Shown: piece by piece, positions 7,849-16,511 of the stretch
How positions within the stretch are numbered: position 1 is the stretch's first letter
Layout: every line of letters begins with the position of its first letter
Source of the DNA: Candidatus Heimdallarchaeota archaeon
GTDB taxonomy: Archaea; Asgardarchaeota; Heimdallarchaeia; Heimdallarchaeales; Kariarchaeaceae
Assembly: GCA_021399405.1 (NCBI GenBank)
Contig: JAAFKL010000075.1
Coordinates: 1-25,262 of the forward strand
DNA length: 25,262 bases
Direction: 5' to 3'
The notes under the pieces: model-generated
Database searches by the model: none
Seen by the model: the letters and a program-made list of their open reading frames with translations, nothing else
Told to the model about the DNA's origin: nothing
Translations under genes and position numbers: made by a program

Positions 7849-9048
7849 ATGCCGTCATCTGAAACTGAAAAAATTGATACAGAAGACACAAGTTATTTGT
7901 TATCTTATACTAGACATTTGGAAAGACAAACAAGAAGACTTGAAACAGAAAAGCAAATTGTCGAGGGAGAAAGACTTAGACTTCAAAGAGAATTAAACAA
8001 TGTTAGAAGTGAATTAGATCGATTGCGTGCACCACCATTATTTGCGGGTACTGTATTGGAAGTTTTATCAGAGGATAAAGCAATTGTAAAAAGTACAACT
8101 GGTCCTCAATTGATTGTAAGTATCAGCTCGAAGATCGAAAAAGATAATCTAAAACCGACATCCCGAGTTGCACTAAACCAACGATCATTTTCAATTGTTG
8201 AAGTATTACCACAAAGTAATGATCCCAAAGTTAGAGCTATGGAAGTAGAAGACAAACCCAATATTTCTTATGAAGACATCGGAGGTTTAGATGTACAATT
8301 GCAGGAAATTCGGGAGATTGTCGAATTACCGTTACTGAAGCCCGAACTTTTCGAAGCGGTTGGAATTAGTCCACCTTCAGGTGTGCTATTATATGGACCA
8401 CCCGGAACTGGTAAAACATTGATTGCCAAGGCTGTTGCCAGACAAACAAACGCTACTTTTATCAGAATTATTGGCAGTGAACTGGTCCAAAAATTTATTG
8501 GAGAAGGAGCTCGATTAGTTAGAGAGGTTTTCGAATTTGCAAGAGAAAAAGCACCATCGATTTTGTTCATAGATGAACTCGATGCAATAGGTTCCAGAAG
8601 ATTGGAATTAGCTACTTCTGGAGATAGAGAGGTTCAAAGAACTCTAATGCAAATTTTATCTGAGATGGATGGATTTGAACCACGTGGTGATGTTAGAGTT
8701 GTAGGGGCTACCAATAGACCGGACATCCTTGATCCTGCATTATTGCGACCTGGAAGATTTGACAGATTGATTGAGGTTCCAACTGCGAATGACGAGGGAA
8801 GACTAGCAATTTTCAAGATACATATAAAGAAAATGAATCTAGCTGAGGATATATCATTTGACTATCTTGTCTCCAATACTTATGATTACACGGGTGCTGA
8901 AATTGAATCAATCTGTCGAGAAGCAGGTATGTGCGCAATCAGAGATGGAAGAGGACAAGTATTAAGTGAAGATTTTGTAAATGCACTGGATAAAATTAAT
9001 TTAGAAAGGAAAGGTAACAGAATTTCAAACGAAAATGTGTTCATTTAA
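7849..9048 (+). CDS. pan: Proteasome-activating nucleotidase (PAN), AAA ATPase
   Basis: A 399-residue homologue of the eukaryotic Rpt1-6 ATPases. It unfolds substrates and feeds them into the 20S proteasome. An N-terminal coiled coil (about 18-60) precedes an OB domain (about 62-120) and the AAA module. Walker A is GPPGTGKT (183-190), the aromatic pore loop is KFIG (215-218), Walker B is ILFIDE (238-243), and the arginine-finger region is RPGRFDR (300-306). The last three residues, VFI, fit the hydrophobic-Tyr/Phe-X tail that docks into the 20S alpha ring and opens its gate, with Phe in place of the usual Tyr. The ATG at 7849 follows AAGGGA. A TATA-like TTTATTATA near 7745 may drive it. No proteasome subunit genes are present in the window. 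Confidence 0.93.
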   Translation: MPSSETEKIDTEDTSYLLSYTRHLERQTRRLETEKQIVEGERLRLQRELNNVRSELDRLRAPPLFAGTVLEVLSEDKAIVKSTTGPQLIVSISSKIEKDNLKPTSRVALNQRSFSIVEVLPQSNDPKVRAMEVEDKPNISYEDIGGLDVQLQEIREIVELPLLKPELFEAVGISPPSGVLLYGPPGTGKTLIAKAVARQTNATFIRIIGSELVQKFIGEGARLVREVFEFAREKAPSILFIDELDAIGSRRLELATSGDREVQRTLMQILSEMDGFEPRGDVRVVGATNRPDILDPALLRPGRFDRLIEVPTANDEGRLAIFKIHIKKMNLAEDISFDYLVSNTYDYTGAEIESICREAGMCAIRDGRGQVLSEDFVNALDKINLERKGNRISNENVFI

Positions 9049-9073
9049 TGTCCAATCGAAAATTTTGTTAAAT

Positions 9074-10132
9074 TCAATTAATTTTAAAACCATAATCTGC
9101 ATTCTCATTTAGGATTTCTAGGGCTAAATCTGTTTTGTAAGCACTTTTCAAATAATCATCTTCCATTTCAAGCATTGCTCGTATGCAATCTACATTTTCC
9201 GGAATGGGGATGGATTCCATATGTATATCCATAATAAAATAGCAACTTCCATCGGGAGTTACGTCAATTGTTTCCTCCCAAATGAAATTTTCCGGTCGAT
9301 CATTTCTTAGTCTCCCTAAATCACGAAAATACTCAACGAGTTGTGCCGTGTCAAACAACCCCTGACGACCCTGTCGAGTTATTATTCGGGGAGTTGCCCC
9401 CCAAAGATCAATGATATCTTTCTTTCCATTTGAAGGTATGTTATTCAGTTTTACCTGCAACATATGTACATGTGAAAGTGTAAAACTTGCTGCAATAGCT
9501 AGAGAATATATCTTTCCTTGAAGTTGTGGCATTACAGTTACTACATCTGGACCATGATGTGAAATGCCTAATACAGGAACAACCCCATTGATAGGCCCTC
9601 TATTAGTCCTTAGAGGATCCGCAGCCCTTCGAACAATGGAAATAAAACTAGTTTCAATTCCATAAGCTCGGTCTAAAGATGAAAGAATGCGTGCCAGACC
9701 AGTTGTATTGCATGAAACTACTCGAACTCGATTTTTTCCAAATGCTTCACCGTAATTAGCAAATGTTGAAAATGAGGCATCTTGAGATTTATGCGGTTCT
9801 CCACCTTGAACTATTGTTGGAATCCCATTAAATTTGGAGCGATTTTTATCTGGAATGCCTTTTGGTGTACAATCTACAACTATATCCAATTCTTCAACAA
9901 AATCTGTATCAACACCAGCAATTTCGATACCTGCCCTTGCAAAGGAATCTTTAAAATGTGGATCCCAACAATAAATTGGATAACCCCGTTTAACAGCAAT
10001 ATCCATTCTGGCATCCGAGATAATGTCGGCAATTCCAACTAATTCCATATCCGGTTGAACATGTACGGCATCAGCTACCCGTTTTCCAATAACACCATAA
10101 CCTATCACACCAACCTTAACTTTGTCTGTCAT
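9074..10132 (-). CDS. gap: Archaeal type II glyceraldehyde-3-phosphate dehydrogenase
   Basis: A 352-residue cytosolic enzyme of central carbon metabolism that interconverts glyceraldehyde-3-phosphate and 1,3-bisphosphoglycerate with NAD(P). In archaea it often works in the gluconeogenic direction. The N-terminal Rossmann motif is VGVIGYGVIGKRVADAV (7-23). The catalytic Cys141 lies in VSCNTTGLAR, the archaeal version of the SCTT/SCNT motif. RRAADP, GPINGVVPV and SHHGPDVVTV follow in the order typical of archaeal GAPDH. Length is close to the usual 340. It is the last gene of a three-gene operon: its ATG overlaps the stop of the winged-helix gene by 4 bp (ATGA). Identification is secure. Confidence 0.95.
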   Translation of the reverse strand: MTDKVKVGVIGYGVIGKRVADAVHVQPDMELVGIADIISDARMDIAVKRGYPIYCWDPHFKDSFARAGIEIAGVDTDFVEELDIVVDCTPKGIPDKNRSKFNGIPTIVQGGEPHKSQDASFSTFANYGEAFGKNRVRVVSCNTTGLARILSSLDRAYGIETSFISIVRRAADPLRTNRGPINGVVPVLGISHHGPDVVTVMPQLQGKIYSLAIAASFTLSHVHMLQVKLNNIPSNGKKDIIDLWGATPRIITRQGRQGLFDTAQLVEYFRDLGRLRNDRPENFIWEETIDVTPDGSCYFIMDIHMESIPIPENVDCIRAMLEMEDDYLKSAYKTDLALEILNENADYGFKIN

Positions 10133-10470
10133 TCTACTTTACCTTCTTTTTGCATTTCTGTTATGTTAATTCCTTTTTCTGTCAAATAAAACAATCTTAC
10201 AGTTTTTTGACTACCGGGAATTGTTACATTACTATGTCCAAAATAATCAATTACTTTCCGCTCTATACCCATATCATGTGCAACTGAATTTTGTTCTTCA
10301 AGCCATCCAAGAGACAATAATGTTTTCTCACGAGATAACCCAGTTCCACGCATTAATAATTCTACGGTAACTCCCCTGATTCCCATATTATCATCATATG
10401 CCCAAAATTCCCAAGGTGTACTCAGGGCAATCAAGATTTTTCTCTGATCTTCATGTATCTTATTTTGCAT
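10129..10470 (-). CDS. Small winged-helix-like protein in the GAPDH operon
   Basis: A 113-residue protein. Residues about 8-60 (QRKILIALSTPWEFWAYDD, then ELLMRGTGLSREKTLLSLGWLEEQN) read as a winged helix, with a recognition helix in GLSREKTLLSLGWL. The segment VRLFYLTEKGINITEM resembles the C-terminal wing and helix of archaeal winged-helix regulators. It starts 2 bp after the AbrB-like gene ends and overlaps GAPDH by 4 bp, so all three are almost certainly translated from one message. A DNA-binding regulatory role is inferred; I do not recognise a named family. Confidence 0.6.
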   Translation of the reverse strand: MQNKIHEDQRKILIALSTPWEFWAYDDNMGIRGVTVELLMRGTGLSREKTLLSLGWLEEQNSVAHDMGIERKVIDYFGHSNVTIPGSQKTVRLFYLTEKGINITEMQKEGKVE

Positions 10471-10472
10471 AC

Positions 10473-10913
10473 TTAATCACCAATATATTTTTCGAGAACT
10501 TGTACCTCAATTGAAGCAACTTCTCCAAACTCTTTCACAGCATTTTCTATTTTCACAATGTTATTTTCAGAAGAAATATCGCCCTTAAAATAATATTCAA
10601 TTGAAGGTTTCTCTTTAGTATGATAAGGGAATATTACACCTGTTTTGAAAATTAAAAATTCGTCATATTTTTTGAAAAGGAAATTTAGGTCATCAAATAG
10701 AGTTTGTGTGATTGTATGAAACCAAATTGAGAGTTTTGTTACATTATCAGATTCAATCGGTTGAATTTTAAGAGACCTTTCATTAGGAAGCCAGATTAAC
10801 AAGGCAGAATCACCTGTAGTAGTTACTATTTTTTGCATTAATTTCGCGGGAACTGTGAATTGGCCAAGCTGATTCAAACCAACTACATATCCCCTAGTTT
10901 CTGAGATAGACAT
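10473..10913 (-). CDS. AbrB/SpoVT-like swapped-hairpin domain protein
   Basis: About 146 residues from the ATG at 10913; a GTG three codons upstream (10922) is an alternative start. The N-terminal 45 residues (GYVVGLNQLGQFTVPAKLMQKI, then GDSALLIWLPNERSLKIQP) follow the AbrB/MazE pattern, in which x-x-G-Q-x-T-x-P is followed by a helix and a strand pair. The remaining ~95 residues form an alpha/beta domain, possibly ligand-binding, with no family I recognise. It is the promoter-proximal gene of the operon AbrB-like, winged-helix, GAPDH. AbrB-type proteins bind DNA as dimers, so autoregulation of the GAPDH operon is a reasonable inference. Confidence 0.6.
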   Translation of the reverse strand: MSISETRGYVVGLNQLGQFTVPAKLMQKIVTTTGDSALLIWLPNERSLKIQPIESDNVTKLSIWFHTITQTLFDDLNFLFKKYDEFLIFKTGVIFPYHTKEKPSIEYYFKGDISSENNIVKIENAVKEFGEVASIEVQVLEKYIGD

Positions 10914-11215
10914 TTTTACCACTTGTCGAGTGATATTATAATCTATTGAAAATAAAAATTATTATTTGTGTGAGCCTTTTTTGTTTATTTATGGAAGAAA
11001 TATTGAAAATAGAAGATTTATGGGTTCAGAGTGTAAATCGAGTAAGGGATTTTGGCGTGAAATAATTTTACTATAAAATTAAAGAATTCATTGTCATCAT
11101 ATTGTCATTTTATTAAAATTTCAAAAAATTATGAATTAATTAATGATCATAGTATTATTTTTCGAAACTAGTAATAAAATATCACTCAATTAAATTAGCT
11201 GATAAGTGGTTCAAA
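10914..11215. other. Divergent AT-rich intergenic region
   Basis: About 300 bp between the AbrB-like gene (-) and a zinc-ribbon gene (+). It must hold both promoters, but the region is so AT-rich that I cannot single out a TATA box with confidence. I see no reading frame, strong hairpin or repeat. Confidence 0.4.
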
Positions 11216-11545
11216 ATGGACAAAGAAGTAGAATATAAGGCTTTAATTGATTGTATACCGAAATTTTCAGATTATGGTCATCAAGCCCAGTTACAAATTT
11301 CCTTACCCACAACATCACATCTCTCATTAGGTGAGACATTCAATATTATTCATAATCAAGCAATCAAATTAGGTTGGCCCGTAGAGAATATTGCAATTAT
11401 CAAAACTGGAGGTTACATAATTTGTGAAGAATGTAAAAATCAGATGCATATCCATATAGCAACCCCAGAGAAGAAATATTGCATGAATTGTGGTCATGAT
11501 AAGGGAAGAACAGCTACAGCATCAACCGTACGCGTAGTTGAATAA
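11216..11545 (+). CDS. Small zinc-ribbon protein of unknown function
   Basis: A 109-residue protein. The first ~65 residues form a mixed alpha/beta stretch with no recognised motif. A zinc ribbon follows with CxxC at about residues 70-73 (CEEC) and CxxC at about 89-92 (CMNC), plus two His between them, then a short basic and Thr-rich tail. It starts with ATG, with GTGGTT just upstream. It is the first of three + strand genes, but an 83-bp gap separates it from the next, so co-transcription is uncertain. Zinc binding is well supported; the function is unknown. Confidence 0.6.
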   Translation: MDKEVEYKALIDCIPKFSDYGHQAQLQISLPTTSHLSLGETFNIIHNQAIKLGWPVENIAIIKTGGYIICEECKNQMHIHIATPEKKYCMNCGHDKGRTATASTVRVVE

Positions 11546-11628
11546 AAGTAATATTATTGTACTTAGAGACTCTAGAATCGATATCGCTTCAAGAGAAATT
11601 TAATATTCCATAGTTTATCATCGTTTTA

Positions 11629-12720
11629 GTGATTCCGCTATTTGTACTGCTATTAGTAATATTATCAGTAGGCATTTCTATAGCGGCGATTGTTTTAATT
11701 TTAAGAAAAAAAGAACAAACATCCCAACGATTGACTTGGTTACTAATAGGTGCCCTTAGCTCTGCAATAATTTGGATCATTCTTACATCATTACAGATTG
11801 ATACTTATTCATTGGAAAATAATCTCATTGGATTTGCGATAACAGCTGCGATCAGTAATATTGTTATTATGTTGGGAATAGTTTTTCTATCAATATTTGT
11901 CAATTATCTTATTCGACCGAGGGTTGATCTTATTAGAATTGTGATTATGACGGCAATTCTATCCTTCTGTGTCGCTATGTATGCTATTATGATCTTGGCA
12001 GCGAACAATTCAGATAAGGAATTAGTTGAATTATCTTTGTCATTTGTGAATGTTGCTAATTTAATATTGGTTGTTGTATATGTTTCTTGGGTCCGCATTG
12101 ATTTTAGAATCCTGTTAGCAGAGGATTTACCGGATAAGCTGAGAAAGTATATCCTACGATTTTATACCGCATCTGTGATAGCATTTATTGGTAATTTCCC
12201 AATTTTTATCCTAGCATGGTTTGTAGACCAGAGCTATCTTGGATTCTCATATTTATTGCTTGCAATAGCAATGACAATTATGGTTTACAGTTTCTTGCAG
12301 GATCCAAGAGTTGCATTTATACTCCCAGAACGCACATATCTTGCAATAATGGTTAATAGTTTTGGTGGACTACAATATAGTAAAAATTTTCTCAAAGGAC
12401 ACAATGATAGTTTCACGATAATTATTTCAGGAGTTCTTAATGCAATTTCGGGGATTATGTCTGAATTTTATGATACGCCAGTTCAACCTCAACTAATTCA
12501 ATTTGAGGAACGCCAAATCTTATTGAAGTGGAGAGAAGGTTACTTTTTAGCAGTTTTTACCGACAGAGATTCCCCTCTAATCAGAACAGCGATGGATCAA
12601 ACTGTACTTCAAGTAGAAAACAAATTTGGAATTAAACTACAAAAAGAATTATCATCACCAATTTTGATGGATCTTGACGATATATTTCAAAGGACATTCT
12701 ACTTTGTCATAATGACTTGA
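11629..12720 (+). CDS. 7-TM membrane protein with a C-terminal longin/roadblock-like domain
   Basis: A 363-residue protein. Seven hydrophobic helices are visible at about residues 2-26, 36-56, 64-92, 103-124, 134-154, 178-200 and 204-222. A soluble C-terminal domain of about 130 residues follows. It begins LAIMVNSFGGLQYSKNF and continues through ISGVLNAISGIMSEF, then a strand pair around ILLKWREGYFLAVFTD and a final helix. A strand hairpin, then 'SG(L/V)LxAI' on a helix, then two strands and a helix is the layout of longin/roadblock-like domains, which in Asgard archaea and eukaryotes often sit on small GTPase systems. The membrane topology is clear; the domain assignment is by pattern only. 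The start is GTG, limited by a TAG at 11611. It ends 12 bp before the UbiA gene and is probably co-transcribed with it. Confidence 0.6.
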   Translation: MIPLFVLLLVILSVGISIAAIVLILRKKEQTSQRLTWLLIGALSSAIIWIILTSLQIDTYSLENNLIGFAITAAISNIVIMLGIVFLSIFVNYLIRPRVDLIRIVIMTAILSFCVAMYAIMILAANNSDKELVELSLSFVNVANLILVVVYVSWVRIDFRILLAEDLPDKLRKYILRFYTASVIAFIGNFPIFILAWFVDQSYLGFSYLLLAIAMTIMVYSFLQDPRVAFILPERTYLAIMVNSFGGLQYSKNFLKGHNDSFTIIISGVLNAISGIMSEFYDTPVQPQLIQFEERQILLKWREGYFLAVFTDRDSPLIRTAMDQTVLQVENKFGIKLQKELSSPILMDLDDIFQRTFYFVIMT

Positions 12721-12732
12721 GTTGTTTGACCC

Positions 12733-13593
12733 GTGCATGTATCTAAAATTTCTAGCATAAAGTCTATGAGGCTATTATTGCGAGATGCGTGGATTACTGC
12801 ATTGGTAATTGCTTTCATAGCTTTAGCCATTCATAGAGTATTAGATTTTGAAGCCCTTCGTCTTGTAATAGGAGTAGCTTTGGGATACATATTAGCTTAT
12901 ACAATCAATGATTACTATGATGCGGAAGAAGATACCATGAGTGATTATAAATCAAAACATAATTTTTTTGTACAAAACAAATTATCTCCTAAATTGGCTA
13001 TAATACTACTCACAAGTATTCTTGGGATATTGCTTTATATTTTTTCTACATTCGGAACAAAAGGAATTGGGGTTTTTTCCATTTCCGTGTTAATTTTGTG
13101 GGCTTATTCATCTGGTCCTTTTCATCTCAGGAATAAACCTATGCTAGATGTAGTTGTTCATGCCATATTCATTATTTCATTCCCATATTTTCTGATACTT
13201 TATCTACTGGACTTAGAATGGTTATCCATTGATTATTTTCTACTTTCAATTTTTATAATTGGATCTGCTATAATTCAATTGGAAAATCAAATCCGCGATT
13301 ATGATTTAGACGTTAAAAATGGAAATAACACCACAATTACTATAGGTTTAAGGAATTCGAATAATCTGATAAAAATATTAACAATTACCTTAATTGCAAT
13401 TGTTATTTACGGACTTTTTGTGATAGATGAAATTTTGGTTTTCCTTCCTTTTGGATTAATTTATTCACCTATACTTTACCAAAGATTGACTGGATCCGTG
13501 GGTCAAGTAAGAACTGAAAAACAAATTAGGATCGTTATTGCACTTACCGTATCATATTGTGTTTTGTTACTTCTTTATTTTATCTTCAAATAA
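12733..13593 (+). CDS. UbiA-family prenyltransferase
   Basis: A 286-residue membrane enzyme with about eight hydrophobic helices. The first Asp-rich motif NDYYDAEED (about residues 59-67) fits NDxxDxxxD, and the second, RDYDLDVKNG (about 188-197), fits DxxxDxxxG. Together they bind Mg-diphosphate in UbiA enzymes, which move a prenyl chain onto an aromatic or glycerol-phosphate acceptor. Archaeal members make the lipid intermediate DGGGP, quinones or haem side chains; the sequence alone does not show which. The listed GTG start lies 12 bp after the preceding gene; an in-frame ATG at 12766 would remove 11 residues and is also plausible. Family confidence is high, substrate unknown. Confidence 0.85.
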   Translation: MHVSKISSIKSMRLLLRDAWITALVIAFIALAIHRVLDFEALRLVIGVALGYILAYTINDYYDAEEDTMSDYKSKHNFFVQNKLSPKLAIILLTSILGILLYIFSTFGTKGIGVFSISVLILWAYSSGPFHLRNKPMLDVVVHAIFIISFPYFLILYLLDLEWLSIDYFLLSIFIIGSAIIQLENQIRDYDLDVKNGNNTTITIGLRNSNNLIKILTITLIAIVIYGLFVIDEILVFLPFGLIYSPILYQRLTGSVGQVRTEKQIRIVIALTVSYCVLLLLYFIFK

Positions 13594-13631
13594 ATATCAA
13601 TCTTTGATTCTAAGGTTTAATGGGAATGTCA

Positions 13632-13958
13632 TTACGGTTCAAGTTGTCTTGGCAAAGTTGGATCATCTGGTACTTTTGCAATTTTTCCTTCCCTACCTAA
13701 TGAAACCTGTTTTGCGCCTGCATAAAGCTTACACCAGCCATTTGAGATCTGGATAACTTCTCCAGTTTTGAAATTATCGCCAGTATGAACACCCCATAAA
13801 GATAACACAGTCGTCCCAGTCTCATCAGCGAGCAATAAATTCCAAACAAATTTCATTCCTTTCGCTCGAGAACCGACTCTTGTAGGTCCCTGTTTTGATA
13901 GTATTCTCACCTTTAAGCTCTCAAAATTGCTACTAGCTTCTAATTCTGATATTTTCAT
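13632..13958 (-). CDS. OB-fold single-stranded DNA-binding protein (crenarchaeal SSB-like)
   Basis: A 108-residue single OB fold. The core has KVRILSKQG, then NLLLADETGTTVLSLWGVHTG and EVIQISNGWCKLYAGAKQVSLGREGKI. This follows the pattern of Sulfolobus SSB (VGDETGRVKLTLWGKHAG, then [21 protein letters not shown]). The aromatic residues in LSLWG and NGWCKLYAG correspond to the DNA-stacking positions. It lacks the long Gly/Arg-rich tail of the Sulfolobus protein and ends soon after the fold. It could act as a small SSB or as an RPA accessory subunit. It is convergent with the UbiA gene, 38 bp away. Confidence 0.82.
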   Translation of the reverse strand: MKISELEASSNFESLKVRILSKQGPTRVGSRAKGMKFVWNLLLADETGTTVLSLWGVHTGDNFKTGEVIQISNGWCKLYAGAKQVSLGREGKIAKVPDDPTLPRQLEP

Positions 13959-14115
13959 AAATTATGATAACTAGAAACTTGAGTAAAGTTTTATTGTTAA
14001 TGATTGCAAAAATGTAACAGCTCAGATCAAAAAAGATCTAACTGTGATGAAGCTTATATCGAATTTACACTTAGAAACAACAAAGAGGTTAAAGAATTGA
14101 AATACCTAACAATTA

Positions 14116-14418
14116 TCAATATGGTTTCTTAGCCACCATCTCGATTTTAACATTCTCATCTTTCATAGTTTGAACCATTGTACCTGGAATTTCGATATTT
14201 CTAGAAAATAAGCGATTAGTTATGAAAGATAATGTCTCAGGTAGGGTGACAATCAGAATTGCAGCTAATATCAGGAGACCAAAATAACTAAAACCAAGTA
14301 ATATAAGCAAGGAAAGAATAAAAACTAGTATTAGTCCAAATATTGATCGATAGAAAATCAGGGAAGCGTTATTCATAATTATCCAAATAATAGGTATGAA
14401 GGGCGATATATAAAACAT
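14116..14418 (-). CDS. Small membrane protein of unknown function
   Basis: A 100-residue protein dominated by hydrophobic segments: a short one at about 3-15, then a long stretch at about 22-62 that probably forms two helices. A soluble C-terminal tail of about 35 residues follows, containing Lys and Glu (MKDENVKIEMVAKKP). A TATA-like TTTAAAAT lies about 40 nt before the ATG. An internal ATG (residue 15) is also possible. No family is recognised. Confidence 0.5.
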   Translation of the reverse strand: MFYISPFIPIIWIIMNNASLIFYRSIFGLILVFILSLLILLGFSYFGLLILAAILIVTLPETLSFITNRLFSRNIEIPGTMVQTMKDENVKIEMVAKKPY

Positions 14419-14585
14419 TCCAAGATTAGAATTTCAGTAAAATGTAATGCATATTCATTTTAAATTGGATCTTTTTTATCTTCCAATCTAGAAGGGAATC
14501 TGGAATAGTCTTCAAGTATAAGATTAATAAATTCACAGGATATTTATTTATAGTACTTTCTCTAAGTATAGTTAGGTTAGTTTCA

Positions 14586-14810
14586 ATGTCACTTGAAGTA
14601 AAAAACAACAAAGGTCGTGAAATTGTGGGTAGGTTAATTGTCGTTGTTGTACTGGCTCTTGTACTTGAATTTTATCTGATAAGATTCGACTTCTTTCAAG
14701 ATGATGAGGTCCGTAGATTAACTATTCTACTTGTTGTTCTTTATTCTTCAGCTTCCATGTTTAATAGCGTAGGTCATTCTCAAGCGGTCATTGGAAATCG
14801 AGGGAGATAA
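14586..14810 (+). CDS. Small two-helix membrane protein of unknown function
   Basis: A 74-residue protein. A basic N-terminus (NNKGREIVGR) precedes one helix at about 16-34; an acidic loop (FQDDEVRR) and a second hydrophobic stretch at about 45-58 follow. The layout looks like a two-helix hairpin. The AT-rich TTTATTTATAG near 14541-14551 could be its TATA box. The small size leaves some doubt, but the charge pattern fits a real membrane protein. No family is recognised. Confidence 0.45.
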   Translation: MSLEVKNNKGREIVGRLIVVVVLALVLEFYLIRFDFFQDDEVRRLTILLVVLYSSASMFNSVGHSQAVIGNRGR

Positions 14811-14820
14811 GGGTTACAAT

Positions 14821-15462
14821 TTATAATTTCGTTAAGTAATAATTTTTGAGGATTTTATTTTCAGCTCTTCTAAGCCTCTCCTGCATTGCTACTCTTTTAA
14901 TTCCAATCCTTTCACCAATTTGTTCAAGAGTAAATTTTCGTGGAATTTCATAGTATCCCATCTCTACTCCTAAATTAATTGCTTCTAGTTGTTTCATTGT
15001 AAGTAGTTGGGGATGTTCTTTGAAGGGGATGGACGATAAATGCTTAATCTTAACATTGGTAAATCTTTGCTTCAATGAAGTTAAGAGAGTTCTAACGCTC
15101 TTTGCAGTAGGGGAGAGGATATTATGCTGCTGCTCACCTTTTTCAATTATTATGGGGTAGATAATCATACTTCCACTTTCAAAAATTGTATCGCTGATTG
15201 AAGGATGATCAATATCATGTCTCGTTTGATTCCAATATCGATACTTGGTTTTATGAGTAATTATCATTTCATTAATGGCTTTTGAATCTTTCAGTGAATC
15301 AATATATTTGATAATATCAGCCTCATCATTCTTTAAGGATTCAATATATCCCAATCCATTGGTTCCATGTGTAGATACAATTGTCACACGAACTGGTATC
15401 TTATTAGTTAATTCACAAGAATAGTAATTTTTTGAACTGACGATTAATTTACTTTGTAACAT
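14821..15462 (-). CDS. HTH-10 (bacterio-opsin activator-type) transcription regulator
   Basis: A 213-residue protein. The C-terminal ~55 residues match the HTH-10 domain: LLTMKQLEAINLGVEMGYYEIPR, then TLEQIGERIGIKRVAMQERLRRAENKIL. 'LT.rQ...l..A...GYyeiPR...l.elA..lgis..a..e.LRRAe.Kil' is the hallmark of archaeal Bat-type regulators. The N-terminal ~150 residues are an alpha/beta sensor-like region with no recognised ligand motif. It is divergent from the EamA transporter gene with a gap of about 68 bp, so it may control that transporter. Confidence 0.85.
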   Translation of the reverse strand: MLQSKLIVSSKNYYSCELTNKIPVRVTIVSTHGTNGLGYIESLKNDEADIIKYIDSLKDSKAINEMIITHKTKYRYWNQTRHDIDHPSISDTIFESGSMIIYPIIIEKGEQQHNILSPTAKSVRTLLTSLKQRFTNVKIKHLSSIPFKEHPQLLTMKQLEAINLGVEMGYYEIPRKFTLEQIGERIGIKRVAMQERLRRAENKILKNYYLTKL

Positions 15463-15530
15463 ATTATCTACTTAAATACCCGTCATAAGATGGGGTAAAG
15501 AAGATTTAGGTGAATAGATAACATATAGAT

Positions 15531-16487
15531 ATGGGTTCTACTTTTACAAATCATAACAATGACATTCCGTTCACATCAATTTTACAAGCATTATTAGTTA
15601 CTGTCTTGTGGAGTTCTTCTTGGATAATTATTAAGTTTGGGTTGAAAAATTTAACGCCGGTCATGTTTGCGGGAATGCGTTATAGTGCTGCTTCGATTGT
15701 TTTGCTAATCATTTTATTTAGGGATAGAGAAAGTATAACGATATTACATCAAATGCCTAGACTATGGTGGCTAAACTTAGCATTTTATGGATTGATATTT
15801 ATTTCAATTACCCAGGCTATGCAGTTTGTGGGTTTAGCATTGCTTCCTGCGATTACTGTCACATTTATGCTAAACTTTACTGCGATTTTTGTTCTAATCC
15901 TTGCCATTTTCTTAATCGATGAAATTCCCAATTTCAGGCAAGCCGCTTTTGTTGTGCTAGGTTTTGCAGGTGTCTTGGTATATTTTTATCCTTTCGATTT
16001 TGGTGATATTTCAATATGGGGCTTAATTGCCGTATCAATTGGAGTTATTGCAAATGCGTTATCTTCTATTTTGGGTAGAAAATACAATAGAGATCGAGAA
16101 TATTCTCCATTAATCATTACCACAATTAGTATGACAATTGGTTCATTAGTTTTACTCATATTTGGATTACTTATTGAAGGAGTGCCCCAACTTGGCTTTC
16201 TAAATATCATCTATATTTTGTGGTTAGCTATTGTAAATACTGCATTTGCGTTTGTTCTTTGGAATAAGGCTATGCAAGAACTAAGTGCGATCCAGATCAC
16301 TTTGATTAATGGGACAATGCTTCCACAAATCACTATATTATCGATTATCTTTTTGGGTGAAAGACCTGCAAATCTCGAATGGTTGGGAATATTTTGTATT
16401 CTTGTGTCTGCAATTGCAATTCAATTGGTTTCTGGAAACAACAATAACAACAGATCTAAACAGATAGAGGGTTCATCTCTATTATAG
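15531..16487 (+). CDS. EamA/DMT-family transporter
   Basis: A 318-residue protein with about ten transmembrane helices in two repeated halves. The first half opens LLVTVLWSSSWIIIKFGL and contains TPVMFAGMRYSAAS, the usual EamA signature (WgssfxxxKxxl, P..faxxRf.xA). The second half repeats with ISIWGLIAVSIGVIANALSSILGRKYNR and ends in the typical IILGERP-type motif (IIFLGERPANLEWLGIF). The family exports or imports small metabolites, often amino acids; the substrate here is unknown. It is divergent from the HTH-10 regulator and convergent with maf. A short hydrophilic Asn-rich C-terminal tail is present. Confidence 0.88.
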   Translation: MGSTFTNHNNDIPFTSILQALLVTVLWSSSWIIIKFGLKNLTPVMFAGMRYSAASIVLLIILFRDRESITILHQMPRLWWLNLAFYGLIFISITQAMQFVGLALLPAITVTFMLNFTAIFVLILAIFLIDEIPNFRQAAFVVLGFAGVLVYFYPFDFGDISIWGLIAVSIGVIANALSSILGRKYNRDREYSPLIITTISMTIGSLVLLIFGLLIEGVPQLGFLNIIYILWLAIVNTAFAFVLWNKAMQELSAIQITLINGTMLPQITILSIIFLGERPANLEWLGIFCILVSAIAIQLVSGNNNNNRSKQIEGSSLL

Positions 16488-16511
16488 AGATCAGTGATCA
16501 CGGAAACAAAT

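Noticed and set aside
7787..7996. Separate + strand reading frame at the start of PAN
   Set aside because: Overlaps the PAN N-terminal coiled coil in another frame and has the composition of a shadow frame.
13538..13756. Small + strand frame overlapping the ends of the UbiA and SSB genes
   Set aside because: It lies over two well-supported genes, has no family resemblance and no start signal.
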